A stretch of DNA of 8,577 nucleotides, taken from positions 1-8,577 of the forward strand of contig CADBXH010000082.1 of assembly GCA_902798605.1 (NCBI GenBank), given 5' to 3'. The notes under the pieces were generated by a model. It did not search any database and was not told where the DNA came from. It saw only the letters and a list, made by a program, of their open reading frames with translations. Source of the stretch: an uncultured Ruminococcus sp. GTDB lineage: Bacteria > Bacillota_A > Clostridia > Oscillospirales > Acutalibacteraceae. The position numbers and the translations under genes were made by a program. This document shows positions 1-5,677 of this stretch, one piece after another. Numbering within the stretch: the first letter of the stretch is position 1; the number at the start of each line of letters is the position of its first letter.

Positions 1-27
1 ATACGCAGATTCTATTTCTTCAACTTA

Positions 28-56
28 ATTATATCATACCTGTTTTTTTATGTACA
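28..56 (-). promoter_or_regulatory. Leftward sigma-A promoter for a gene off the left edge
   Basis: Read on the minus strand, TGTACA (51-56, 4 of 6 matches to the -35 consensus) is followed after 17 bp by a perfect TATAAT (28-33), preceded by TGA as an extended -10. It points out of the window, so its gene is not visible. A short inverted repeat, TACAC (53-57) and GTGTA (66-70), overlaps the -35 and could be an operator, but the arms are only 5 bp. Confidence 0.55.
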
Positions 57-87
57 CCATACATTGTGTAGAATTTTTGCTTTATTT

Positions 88-134
88 TTTTGAGCAGGGT
101 GCACAATTATCACCGGGGTCGGTAATGCTCAAAA
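88..134. repeat. Inverted repeat with 9-bp arms
   Basis: TTTTGAGCA (88-96) and TGCTCAAAA (126-134) are perfect inverted arms around a 29-bp loop. The loop contains a second short pair, GGTG (98-101) with CACC (111-114). Neither strand has a T-run directly after the stem, so it is not a standard intrinsic terminator. It lies between the terminator of the CpXC-like gene and the leftward promoter at 28-56. It may be a protein-binding site or an RNA structure; its function is unknown. Confidence 0.4.
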
Positions 135-203
135 TACCCCTCTATTAATAAAACGCTTTAAACCCCTGTTTTGGTTACATTTTTTTGAAAATTTTTTTCA
201 GTA

Positions 204-237
204 CAAAAATAAGCCGCTGACGCTTCCGTCAACGGCT
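204..237 (-). terminator. Intrinsic terminator of the CpXC-like gene
   Basis: The arms at 212-222 and 227-237 pair over 11 bp with one G-T wobble around a 4-nt loop. On the minus strand the hairpin is followed by a T-rich tract (TTATTTTTG). It sits about 20 bp after the stop codon of the gene at 260-784. Confidence 0.85.
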
Positions 238-259
238 CGCTGTTAATCGTTAATTTAAC

Positions 260-784
260 TCACTCGTTCAGCTTATTCAGCTTTTCTATTTGCTTTGCGC
301 GCTTGTAGCGGTAGAGGATATTGTCCGCCCACTCGCGGTCGATCTTTATAAAGCCCTTGAGCTTTTTATCCTTTACGGCAAAGCTGTCGACAATCTCCTT
401 TGACTTGCCGTAGATCTCGAGCCTTGCGGTCTGAACATACGGCGCTCTGTCCTCGCCGGTAAAGTATGTAAAGCCCATCGTGTTGCTCTCGCGGTCATAC
501 ATCGAGAGGTAACCCTCCTCTACGGCGACGCCGCCGAGCTTTTTTGATACCGTCTGGCTGATCGCGACCTTTGTGAGCTCTACCGCCATATCGTCAAGGC
601 GGGATTCAAAGATAAAAATCTTCTCCTTGAACGAGTTGAAGTCGGACACCACGCGCTTGCTGATGTTGCGGAGGGACCTGAAATCCCTGTTGACCGTTAC
701 GTTAACGCTTGTATATATTTCGGCCTTGCTCATTTCGCCGCACATCGGGCAAACGACTGCCTTATTGACCTTGCTGTCGGGCAT
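260..784 (-). CDS. CpXC-like protein with a single CxxC zinc knuckle, 174 aa
   Basis: The N-terminus carries C12-P-M-C15 followed by a stretch reading IYTSVNVTVNRDFRSL. This resembles the start of CpXC-domain proteins, a Clostridia family of unknown function with two CPxC knuckles. The usual second knuckle is missing here. Residues 55-70 (KIFIFESRLDDMAVEL) and a charged C-terminal helix (about 150-174) complete the protein. No signal peptide or membrane segment is visible, so it is probably cytoplasmic. The ATG at 784 is supported by AGAGGTG just upstream and by a promoter at 806-834. It is transcribed alone and ends at a terminator. The family assignment is from remembered motif similarity. 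Function is not known; a zinc or nucleic-acid-binding role is only a guess. Confidence 0.75.
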   Translation of the reverse strand: MPDSKVNKAVVCPMCGEMSKAEIYTSVNVTVNRDFRSLRNISKRVVSDFNSFKEKIFIFESRLDDMAVELTKVAISQTVSKKLGGVAVEEGYLSMYDRESNTMGFTYFTGEDRAPYVQTARLEIYGKSKEIVDSFAVKDKKLKGFIKIDREWADNILYRYKRAKQIEKLNKLNE

Positions 785-805
785 ATTAACACCTCTTTCA
801 TATCA

Positions 806-834
806 ATTATATCAATTAGTTGTGAATTTAACAA
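806..834 (-). promoter_or_regulatory. Promoter of the CpXC-like gene
   Basis: On the minus strand, TTGTTA (829-834) and TATAAT (806-811) are separated by exactly 17 bp, with TGA directly before the -10. The leader to the ATG is about 15-20 nt and contains the AGAGGTG ribosome site. It runs divergently from the promoter at 853-881. Confidence 0.8.
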
Positions 835-852
835 GTAAATTTCAAAAAAACA

Positions 853-881
853 TTGATTTTATTTGATTTTTCTGTCATAAT
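853..881 (+). promoter_or_regulatory. Promoter of the LEA-like coiled-coil gene
   Basis: TTGATT (853-858) and CATAAT (876-881) are 17 bp apart, with TGT directly before the -10 (extended -10). The ribosome site AAGGAGAG (897-904) follows, 9 nt before the ATG at 914. The -35 boxes of the two divergent promoters are less than 20 bp apart, so a protein bound between them could affect both genes. Confidence 0.75.
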
Positions 882-913
882 ATAGATAGCAACTTTAAGG
901 AGAGTATATTAAT

Positions 914-1609
914 ATGGCTAAATGCGATAATCAGGTATTAGATACAGTTATGAGCACGGTAAACTCCGCGGTAGAGACTCTGTCGACCGTGGCGCAGAAC
1001 TTTGTTGAGAAAAACAGAACAAAGGCTAAGCTCAACAGGCTCAGAATGGTTATGAAGAACGAGAGCGAGCTTATGAACCGCGCGTACATCGCGCTCGGCA
1101 AGGAGTACTACCAGATCCTCAAAAAGGGCGACGCCGAGCCGACCGAAAAGCAGGAAAAGCTGCTTGAAGTCATCGACAGCTGCAAGGCGAAGATCGCCAG
1201 AGCAAGGGATTGCTACAGAACGATAGTTGAGAGCCAAAACGAGTACATCTATTCTACTCCTGCAAAATCCTCTGACAAGGAAGCGGTAACAAGCGCGGAT
1301 GTTATTGACATCACCGTTGCGTGCTCAAACGAGAGCGACTACAACTCCAGCCCCTTTTCCGACGCGAAAGAAGCGGTAAAAGAAAAGGCCGAGGACATTA
1401 AAGAAACCGTAGCGGAAAAGAAAGAGGATGTTGCCGAAAAGGCAGAGAACATCAAGGAAGCTGCGGTCGAAATAACCGAGGACATCAAAGAGGCCGCTGT
1501 TGACACAAAGAAAGCCGCTGCCGAAAACGCTAAAGAGGCAAAGAAAAAGGTACGCAAGGCGGTAAAGAAAGCTGTTGACGAGGAATGTCCCGAGGACGAG
1601 CTTTTCTAA
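914..1609 (+). CDS. Coiled-coil protein with an LEA-like 11-residue repeat tail, 231 aa
   Basis: No precise family recognised. Residues 1-110 form predicted helices: an early amphipathic stretch (about 8-32), then a charged region with RTKAKLNRLRMVMKNESELM and ALGKEYYQILKKG. A low-complexity linker (115-148) follows. Residues 152-221 are a run of near 11-residue units beginning KEA or KET (at 152, 163, 181, 192 and a degenerate one at 203), with one 7-residue unit at 174. Alternating Lys/Glu and Ala make an amphipathic helix similar to group-3 LEA or apolipoprotein repeats. The end is acidic. There is no signal peptide and no convincing membrane span. It has its own promoter and terminator. 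By analogy such helices bind membranes or protect proteins during stress; for this protein that is inference. The ATG start has a strong AAGGAGAG. Confidence 0.85.
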   Translation: MAKCDNQVLDTVMSTVNSAVETLSTVAQNFVEKNRTKAKLNRLRMVMKNESELMNRAYIALGKEYYQILKKGDAEPTEKQEKLLEVIDSCKAKIARARDCYRTIVESQNEYIYSTPAKSSDKEAVTSADVIDITVACSNESDYNSSPFSDAKEAVKEKAEDIKETVAEKKEDVAEKAENIKEAAVEITEDIKEAAVDTKKAAAENAKEAKKKVRKAVKKAVDEECPEDELF

Positions 1610-1618
1610 AACTAAACT

Positions 1619-1664
1619 AAAAAAACAGAGCTGCTGACTTTTTACGGTCGGCAGCTCTTTCTTT
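1619..1664. terminator. Bidirectional terminator between convergent genes
   Basis: AGAGCTGCTGAC (1627-1638) pairs with GTCGGCAGCTCT (1647-1658), 12 bp with one wobble. TTTCTTT follows on the plus strand, ending the gene at 914-1609. A run of seven A (1619-1625) precedes it, which reads as a T-run on the minus strand, so it can also stop leftward transcription that passes the next terminator. Confidence 0.85.
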
Positions 1665-1682
1665 GCGATTCTATAAACAGAT

Positions 1683-1710
1683 AAAAAAAGACCGGCGCTC
1701 AGCGCCGGCC
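1683..1710 (-). terminator. Intrinsic terminator of the H1-like gene
   Basis: The GC-rich stem at 1690-1710 (core GGCGC TGA GCGCC, about 9 bp with one wobble) is followed on the minus strand by seven T (1683-1689). It sits about 20 bp after the stop codon of the gene at 1730-2200. Confidence 0.9.
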
Positions 1711-1729
1711 CGAATGATCAATATTCAAA

Positions 1730-2200
1730 TTAGCAGAAGAATACGTCCATTTCCATACTCTCGCCGTCAGCTACGAAGTAAGCCTTGCTCTCTTCGGGCT
1801 TGAGGTATACGGCGATTTCTTTAGCATCCTTGCCGTAAGTTGCCTTAACGTTAGCAATAACTTCATCAACAGCAACCTGAGTGCCTGCGTACTCTACAAA
1901 GAAATTAACCTTAGCTTCAACGGGCTTCTTAGAAGCTGTCTTCTTGGGAGCAGCCTTCTTAGCGGGAGCCTTCTTAGCTGTTGTTGTCTTCTTAGCAGCT
2001 GTCTTCTTCTCTTCCTTAGCCTCTGCAGCCTTTGTTGTCTTTGCAGCAGCAGCCGTAGTTGTAGTCTTAGCAGCAGCCTTCTTTGTTGTTGTTGTCTTCT
2101 TTGCAGCTGTCTTAGTCTCTTTCTTAGCCTCTGCAGCCGCTGTCTTCTTTGTTGTTTCTTTTTCAGCTGTCTTAGCAGCTGCCTTTTTTGTAGTTGCCAT
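1730..2200 (-). CDS. Histone-H1-like Lys/Ala/Thr-rich protein with a C-terminal DUF6465-type domain, 156 aa
   Basis: Residues 1-95 are almost entirely Lys, Ala, Thr and Glu, with motifs such as KKAAAK, KKAPAKKAAPKK and AAKKTTTTKKA, resembling the tails of bacterial H1/HU-like nucleoid proteins. Residues 96-156 are a compact domain beginning VNFFVEYAGTQVAVDEV and ending acidic and hydrophobic with MDVFFC. I associate it with DUF6465, common in Clostridia, from memory only. Residues 22-45 and 58-81 match at 20 of 24 positions, an internal 36-residue duplication. Strong basicity and lack of a signal peptide suggest a cytoplasmic DNA- or RNA-binding protein; that is inference. The ATG at 2200 has AGAGGGA (2208-2214) at proper spacing. 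A perfect-consensus promoter suggests high expression. Confidence 0.88.
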   Translation of the reverse strand: MATTKKAAAKTAEKETTKKTAAAEAKKETKTAAKKTTTTKKAAAKTTTTAAAAKTTKAAEAKEEKKTAAKKTTTAKKAPAKKAAPKKTASKKPVEAKVNFFVEYAGTQVAVDEVIANVKATYGKDAKEIAVYLKPEESKAYFVADGESMEMDVFFC

Positions 2201-2267
2201 GAAAAATTCCCTCTTTCAAAGTTCTTAATTATTTAATATAATTATTTGTATTTTTGCCATCGGTACT

Positions 2268-2296
2268 ATTATACATACACCTAAAATAATTGTCAA
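2268..2296 (-). promoter_or_regulatory. Perfect-consensus sigma-A promoter of the H1-like gene
   Basis: On the minus strand, TTGACA (2291-2296) and TATAAT (2268-2273) are both perfect and 17 bp apart. The predicted leader to the ATG at 2200 is about 60 nt and AT-rich. This is the strongest promoter in the window by sequence, fitting an abundant structural protein. Confidence 0.9.
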
Positions 2297-2369
2297 TAAA
2301 CACAAATTATTTTTGTCGGTTAGTACATATTTTCAAGGATTTCACTTTTCAGTTGGTTAATTTTCACAA

Positions 2370-2508
2370 TATAATTTTGCATATTTTGTAGATATTACCG
2401 CCTAGGAATCGCAAAACCGCCGATTTTACCACGGTTTTGGGATTTTGATTATAATAATAATTTGCCCTTAACCCAAGTTAAAATACATCGTAAATTATTA
2501 TTTTTTGT
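2370..2508 (+). ncRNA. Candidate small RNA unit or structured spacer with two hairpins
   Basis: This lies in the 382-bp gene-free stretch 2201-2582. A TATAAT (2370-2375) with a weak TTTTCA 18 bp upstream could start a transcript near 2382. Two inverted repeats follow. The first has arms 2407-2419 and 2432-2444, pairing 12 of 13 positions around CAAAACCG/CGGTTTTG. The second is AT-rich, AATAATAATTT (2453-2463) with AAATTATTATT (2492-2502), 11 perfect pairs, running into T (2501-2506). I see no coding potential. The transcript would end just before the permease promoter. It could instead be protein-binding sites or chance AT-rich symmetry. Confidence 0.3.
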
Positions 2509-2526
2509 TTTACGGCATTGTGTCGG

Positions 2527-2555
2527 TTGATAAAAAACGAGGTTTGTGATAGAAT
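2527..2555 (+). promoter_or_regulatory. Promoter of the permease-WYL operon
   Basis: TTGATA (2527-2532) and TAGAAT (2550-2555) are 17 bp apart, with TGTGA directly before the -10, an extended -10 of the TRTGn type. Transcription would start near 2562, leaving a leader of only about 20-35 nt before the permease start. Confidence 0.8.
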
Positions 2556-2582
2556 ATACGGGTATGGATTTTTTGGGGTAAA

Positions 2583-3530
2583 TTGGAGTTGGAGCAATTG
2601 TTTTTAACGAATTTTTTATCTATCGGCCAGCAGGTTCTGGTGCTGTTTATTTTAATATCCGTCGGATTTTTGTGCGGCAAAAAAGGTTTGATAAACGAAA
2701 ACGCCGCCAAGAAAATGACGGACATCGTTTTGTATGTTGTAACTCCGTGCGTGATGATTTCGGCGTTTCAAAAGGAGTTTTCGGGCGACACGGTGATCAA
2801 GATACTCATCGCCGCCGCTGCCGCTATAGTTATCCTTGCTTTTTCTACGCTGCTCGCGCGGCTTGTTATCCGCGACAAAAACGAAAGCCGCAAAAAGGTA
2901 TTGCAGTTTTCAGTTATCTTTTCTAACTGCGGGTTTATGTCGCTCCCGCTTCAAAAGGAACTTTTGGGCGAGGACGGCTGGTTTTACGGCTCGATATTTG
3001 TAGTAGTGTTCAATATTTTCGTCTGGACTTACGGCCTGCTCGATATGAGCGGAGATAAAAAACAGCTCTCGGTCAAAAAGCTCGTTCTTAACCCGGGAAT
3101 TATCGGCGCGGTCGTTGCGATAATCCTGTTTGTATGCAGGATAAAGCTGCCCGAGGTCATATTCCAGCCGGTCACCCACCTTGCGAATCTCAACACTCCC
3201 GTGCCGATGCTGATCATCGGGTTCTATCTTTCGAGGGCAAAGCTGAAGAAAGCGTTCTCGGACGTTGGAACCTACATAGCTATGGCGCTCAGGCTTGCAA
3301 TTATCCCGTTGACCGTCACGTTCGCTATGGCGGCGCTCAGGCTCGACAAGACGATGATGATCGCCTTTGTTATCGCCTGCTCAGCCCCCACCGCCGCGTC
3401 GACCACGATGTTCGCGGCAAAATTTGACCGCGATGTTGAGCTTTCCGTAGGCGTTGTGGCGGCGTCAACTATCTTGTCTATCATCACAATGCCGCTGATC
3501 GTATCGCTGGCGTGGACTATTGTTTATTAA
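2583..3530 (+). CDS. AEC-family (auxin efflux carrier type) permease, 315 aa
   Basis: This is an integral membrane protein of the AEC/Mem_trans family (bile/arsenite/riboflavin transporter-like fold), whose bacterial members often move malate or other organic acids. Family marks are SVGFLCGKKGLINENAAKKM (26-45), YVVTPCVM (51-58), SNCGFMSLPL (114-123), NPGIIGAVVAI (170-180) and a C-terminal stretch CSAPTAASTTMFAAKFDRD (266-284). About ten hydrophobic segments fit the usual topology, and the length is typical. The start is TTG. A TTG at 2598 is an equally good choice because GGAG (2585-2588) lies 9 nt ahead of it, giving 310 aa. It is the first gene of an operon, 13 bp ahead of a WYL regulator. 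The substrate cannot be told from sequence. Confidence 0.9.
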   Translation: MELEQLFLTNFLSIGQQVLVLFILISVGFLCGKKGLINENAAKKMTDIVLYVVTPCVMISAFQKEFSGDTVIKILIAAAAAIVILAFSTLLARLVIRDKNESRKKVLQFSVIFSNCGFMSLPLQKELLGEDGWFYGSIFVVVFNIFVWTYGLLDMSGDKKQLSVKKLVLNPGIIGAVVAIILFVCRIKLPEVIFQPVTHLANLNTPVPMLIIGFYLSRAKLKKAFSDVGTYIAMALRLAIIPLTVTFAMAALRLDKTMMIAFVIACSAPTAASTTMFAAKFDRDVELSVGVVAASTILSIITMPLIVSLAWTIVY

Positions 3531-3543
3531 TGAGGTGTAAAAT

Positions 3544-4539
3544 ATGGCGCGAAGCTCTATGCAAAAGCAAAAGCTGCTTTATTTGCAAAAAATTATGCTT
3601 GAAAAAACCGATGAAAACCACGGTCTGACTATAAACGAGATCAAGGACGAGCTCGACGGTTACGGAATAAAAGCTGAACGCAAAAGCCTGTATGATGATA
3701 TTGAGATATTGCAGAACTTCGGGCTCGATATCTGCACCATCCGCACCAATACCGTCAGGTATTACGTCGGCAACCGCGACTTTCAGATACCCGAGCTCAA
3801 GCTGCTTGTCGACGCGATCCAAAGCTCAAAGTTCATAACCCGCAAAAAAAGCCTTGAGCTTATCGACAAGCTCGGTCATCTCGTCAGCGAAAACGAGAGC
3901 ACTCAGCTCAGGCGCGAGGTGTACGTCACCAACCGCGTGAAAACCGTAAACGAACATATATATTACAACGTTGACAAGCTGCACAACGCTGTTTCCGAAA
4001 ACAAAAAGATAAGCTTTCAGTATTTTAAATGGGATCTCGATTTTTCCAACGGCACAAAAATCGTTAAGACCGCCAGAAAAGACGGAAAGGCGTACAGAGT
4101 CTCGCCGTGGGCGCTCTGTTGGGATGATGAGAATTACTACCTTATCGCCTATGACAGCGAGGCGGAGATGATAAAACATTACCGCGTTGACAAAATGGAG
4201 CACATCCGCCTTTTGAAGGAGGAACGTGACGGAAGCGAAAAATACAAGGACTTCAATCCCGCGCGTTACGCCAAGAGCGTGTTCTCTATGTTCGGCGGCG
4301 AGGAGTGCGAGGTTAAGCTGCTTGTTGACAACGATTTCATCGGTGTTATTGTGGACCGCTTTGGTTCTGATATTTTTGTCGTCAGACACGATGAACACAG
4401 TTTCACCGTTACTGTTCACGTTATGCTCAGCCCCCAATTTTACGCTTGGTTGTTCGGATTGGGCGGAAAAGTTAGAATATTGTCGCCAAAAAAGGTAATT
4501 ATAGAGTTTCAGAATAAAATTATGCAATTCACCCAATAA
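3544..4539 (+). CDS. WYL-domain transcriptional regulator, 331 aa
   Basis: An N-terminal winged helix (about 8-75, with TINEIKDELDGYGIKAERKS and LYDDIEILQNFGLDI) is followed by a WYL domain (about 140-225) and a C-terminal WCX-like region (about 250-325). In the signature stretch WALCWDDENYYLIAY (189-203) the Trp of WYL is Tyr; RVD (214-216) is kept. WYL domains are ligand-sensing modules, best known to bind nucleic acids or nucleotides. The ATG has GAGGTG (3532-3537) 6 nt upstream. The gene begins 13 bp after the permease stop, so both are very likely co-transcribed, and it may regulate the permease and itself. I see no strong terminator after its stop; a promoter for the next gene starts within 60 bp. 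Confidence 0.93.
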   Translation: MARSSMQKQKLLYLQKIMLEKTDENHGLTINEIKDELDGYGIKAERKSLYDDIEILQNFGLDICTIRTNTVRYYVGNRDFQIPELKLLVDAIQSSKFITRKKSLELIDKLGHLVSENESTQLRREVYVTNRVKTVNEHIYYNVDKLHNAVSENKKISFQYFKWDLDFSNGTKIVKTARKDGKAYRVSPWALCWDDENYYLIAYDSEAEMIKHYRVDKMEHIRLLKEERDGSEKYKDFNPARYAKSVFSMFGGEECEVKLLVDNDFIGVIVDRFGSDIFVVRHDEHSFTVTVHVMLSPQFYAWLFGLGGKVRILSPKKVIIEFQNKIMQFTQ

Positions 4540-4594
4540 CTTTTTGTTCACATTGACTATTTTAACAAAATTTCACTTCATTTGCAATATTTCA

Positions 4595-4623
4595 TTGACA
4601 AATCCGTGCATATATGATAAAAT
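4595..4623 (+). promoter_or_regulatory. Promoter of the AraC-family gene
   Basis: A perfect TTGACA (4595-4600) and TAAAAT (4618-4623) are 17 bp apart, with TATGA directly before the -10 (extended -10). Transcription would start near 4630, giving a leader of about 68 nt. The leader holds a 7-bp stem, GCTGAGT (4639-4645) with ACTCGGC (4660-4666), one wobble. Confidence 0.85.
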
Positions 4624-4684
4624 GTGTGTACAATAATTGCTGAGTGTGCGCAGTTCAAAACTCGGCAAAAAAACAATTTAATAA

Positions 4685-4691
4685 CGGGGGA
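4685..4691 (+). promoter_or_regulatory. Ribosome binding site that sets the AraC start
   Basis: CGGGGGA lies 6 nt before the ATG at 4698. A GTG at 4644 in the same frame would add 18 residues, but it has no ribosome site, lies only about 14 nt from the predicted transcription start, and is inside the leader hairpin. The ATG is therefore preferred. Confidence 0.7.
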
Positions 4692-4697
4692 TTTCTT

Positions 4698-5540
4698 ATG
4701 AGTATTAAAATTTCACACGCAACCTCTGTCTCCAATTCGGCTTTCAGAGTAGTGTGCGGAGAGATGATGCTCGACAACAGCATAGTTTCTCACCACGAAG
4801 CTCTGTTCGGCAACTTCAAATCAGGTTCAGCCGTTATCCAAATTGCAGACAGCACACACACGCTGCGCAAGGGTGATGTTTACTTTGTGGCGCCAAACGT
4901 TAAGTACAACTTCAAGGATTACAGCGACGCTGAGATCGAAGTAGTTACTCTTTACTTTGCCAATCCTGCCGCGGTAACACAGGATTATATGCCCCAAAGC
5001 ATCATTCGCGCACTAATCAACGGCAATTGTACGCCGTTCGCTATGGTTTCGCCCAATGAAGAGGTCTATACTCAAATGTATGACGCTATTCAAAACATCA
5101 AAGCCGCCGAAACCGAAAAATACGAGTATTTCCAGCTTAAGGTCTACTCGGATATGTACGGATTGTTCTACTATCTGTTCTCTCGCAAGTACATAAAAAT
5201 CCTTGATGTTGAGAACAAGAGCAAAAAGTACCGCGCGCTGGTAAGGGTCACAAACTACATTGACGAGCACTACACCGAGGGTATCTCTCTTGATGAAGTT
5301 GCGGGTCAGACGGGTATCAGCCGTTACTACGTGTCGCATCTGTTCAAGGAGCTTATGAACACGACCTTTGTAGGTTACGTCAACGAGCTCAGACTTAACC
5401 GCGCAGCAATGCTGCTTGTTACTACCGATAAGCCTATCATTGAGATAGCGTCGATCTCGGGCTTTAACAATCTTTCAAACTTTAACCGCGCGTTTAAGAT
5501 GCACTTTAACAAAACGCCCTCTGCTTACAGAAAGGCGTAA
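4698..5540 (+). CDS. AraC-family transcriptional regulator, 280 aa
   Basis: The N-terminal half (about 20-90) is a cupin-like sensor fold with SGSAVIQIADSTHTLRKGDV and YFVAPNVKYNF, as in AraC proteins that sense sugars or small metabolites. The C-terminal about 100 residues (180-280) are the AraC/XylS DNA-binding domain: first helix-turn-helix ISLDEVAGQTGISRYYVSHLFK (196-217), then IIEIASISGF and NLSNFNRAFKMHFNKTPSAYRK at the second, a good match to the AraC signature. Length is normal. It has its own promoter and terminator and is monocistronic. No sugar transporter or catabolic operon is adjacent, so its target is not evident; the convergent amylase over 1.1 kb away is a possibility only. 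Confidence 0.93.
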   Translation: MSIKISHATSVSNSAFRVVCGEMMLDNSIVSHHEALFGNFKSGSAVIQIADSTHTLRKGDVYFVAPNVKYNFKDYSDAEIEVVTLYFANPAAVTQDYMPQSIIRALINGNCTPFAMVSPNEEVYTQMYDAIQNIKAAETEKYEYFQLKVYSDMYGLFYYLFSRKYIKILDVENKSKKYRALVRVTNYIDEHYTEGISLDEVAGQTGISRYYVSHLFKELMNTTFVGYVNELRLNRAAMLLVTTDKPIIEIASISGFNNLSNFNRAFKMHFNKTPSAYRKA

Positions 5541-5554
5541 AATCCTGTATTTGG

Positions 5555-5584
5555 GAGCTGCTCAAAACGAGCAGCTCTTTTTTT
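5555..5584 (+). terminator. Intrinsic terminator of the AraC-family gene
   Basis: GAGCTGCTC (5555-5563) and GAGCAGCTC (5569-5577) are perfect inverted arms around AAAAC, followed by seven T (5578-5584). It begins 14 bp after the stop codon. Confidence 0.95.
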
Positions 5585-5608
5585 ATTATATTATTTCTCA
5601 TATGGCAC

Positions 5609-5637
5609 TTGATACATACAATATTTTGTGATATAAT
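5609..5637 (+). promoter_or_regulatory. Promoter of the SleB-like hydrolase gene
   Basis: TTGATA (5609-5614) and a perfect TATAAT (5632-5637) are 17 bp apart, with TTGTGA directly before the -10. It shares TTGATA and TTTGTGATAnAAT with the permease promoter at 2527-2555. Confidence 0.88.
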
Positions 5638-5663
5638 CAGAGTTAAACAAATTTATACATTTT

Positions 5664-5670
5664 AGGGTGA
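5664..5670 (+). promoter_or_regulatory. Ribosome binding site that sets a TTG start
   Basis: AGGGTGA lies 7 nt before the TTG at 5678. It supports this TTG as the start, as does the membrane segment beginning 20 codons later, which any later start would remove. Confidence 0.7.
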
Positions 5671-5677
5671 ATAAAAT

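Noticed and set aside
1981..2160. Trinucleotide-like repetition as a possible CRISPR or tandem repeat array
   Set aside because: The repetition follows Lys/Ala/Thr codons in frame with a gene, with no constant repeat-spacer structure.
1881..2228. An open frame on the plus strand opposite the H1-like gene, rich in Val/Ala/Phe
   Set aside because: It is the complement of the Lys/Ala codon repeats; the apparent hydrophobic segments are an artefact, and there is no promoter or ribosome site.
2564..2581. A five-codon leader frame (ATG to TAA) before the permease
   Set aside because: The predicted transcription start near 2562 leaves no room for a ribosome site ahead of it.
3826..4551. A 241-codon frame antisense to the WYL regulator
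   Set aside because: The plus-strand frame encodes recognisable winged-helix and WYL domains; the antisense product has no recognisable motif and no ribosome site that I can see.
4542..4570. TTTTGTT / AACAAAA inverted repeat after the WYL gene as a terminator
   Set aside because: The stem has only weak A-T pairs with a 15-nt loop and no T-run after it, so it is unlikely to terminate.
4644..4697. An N-terminal extension of the AraC protein from GTG 4644
   Set aside because: It has no ribosome site, lies very close to the predicted transcription start, and its residues do not resemble the family; the ATG at 4698 has a strong ribosome site.
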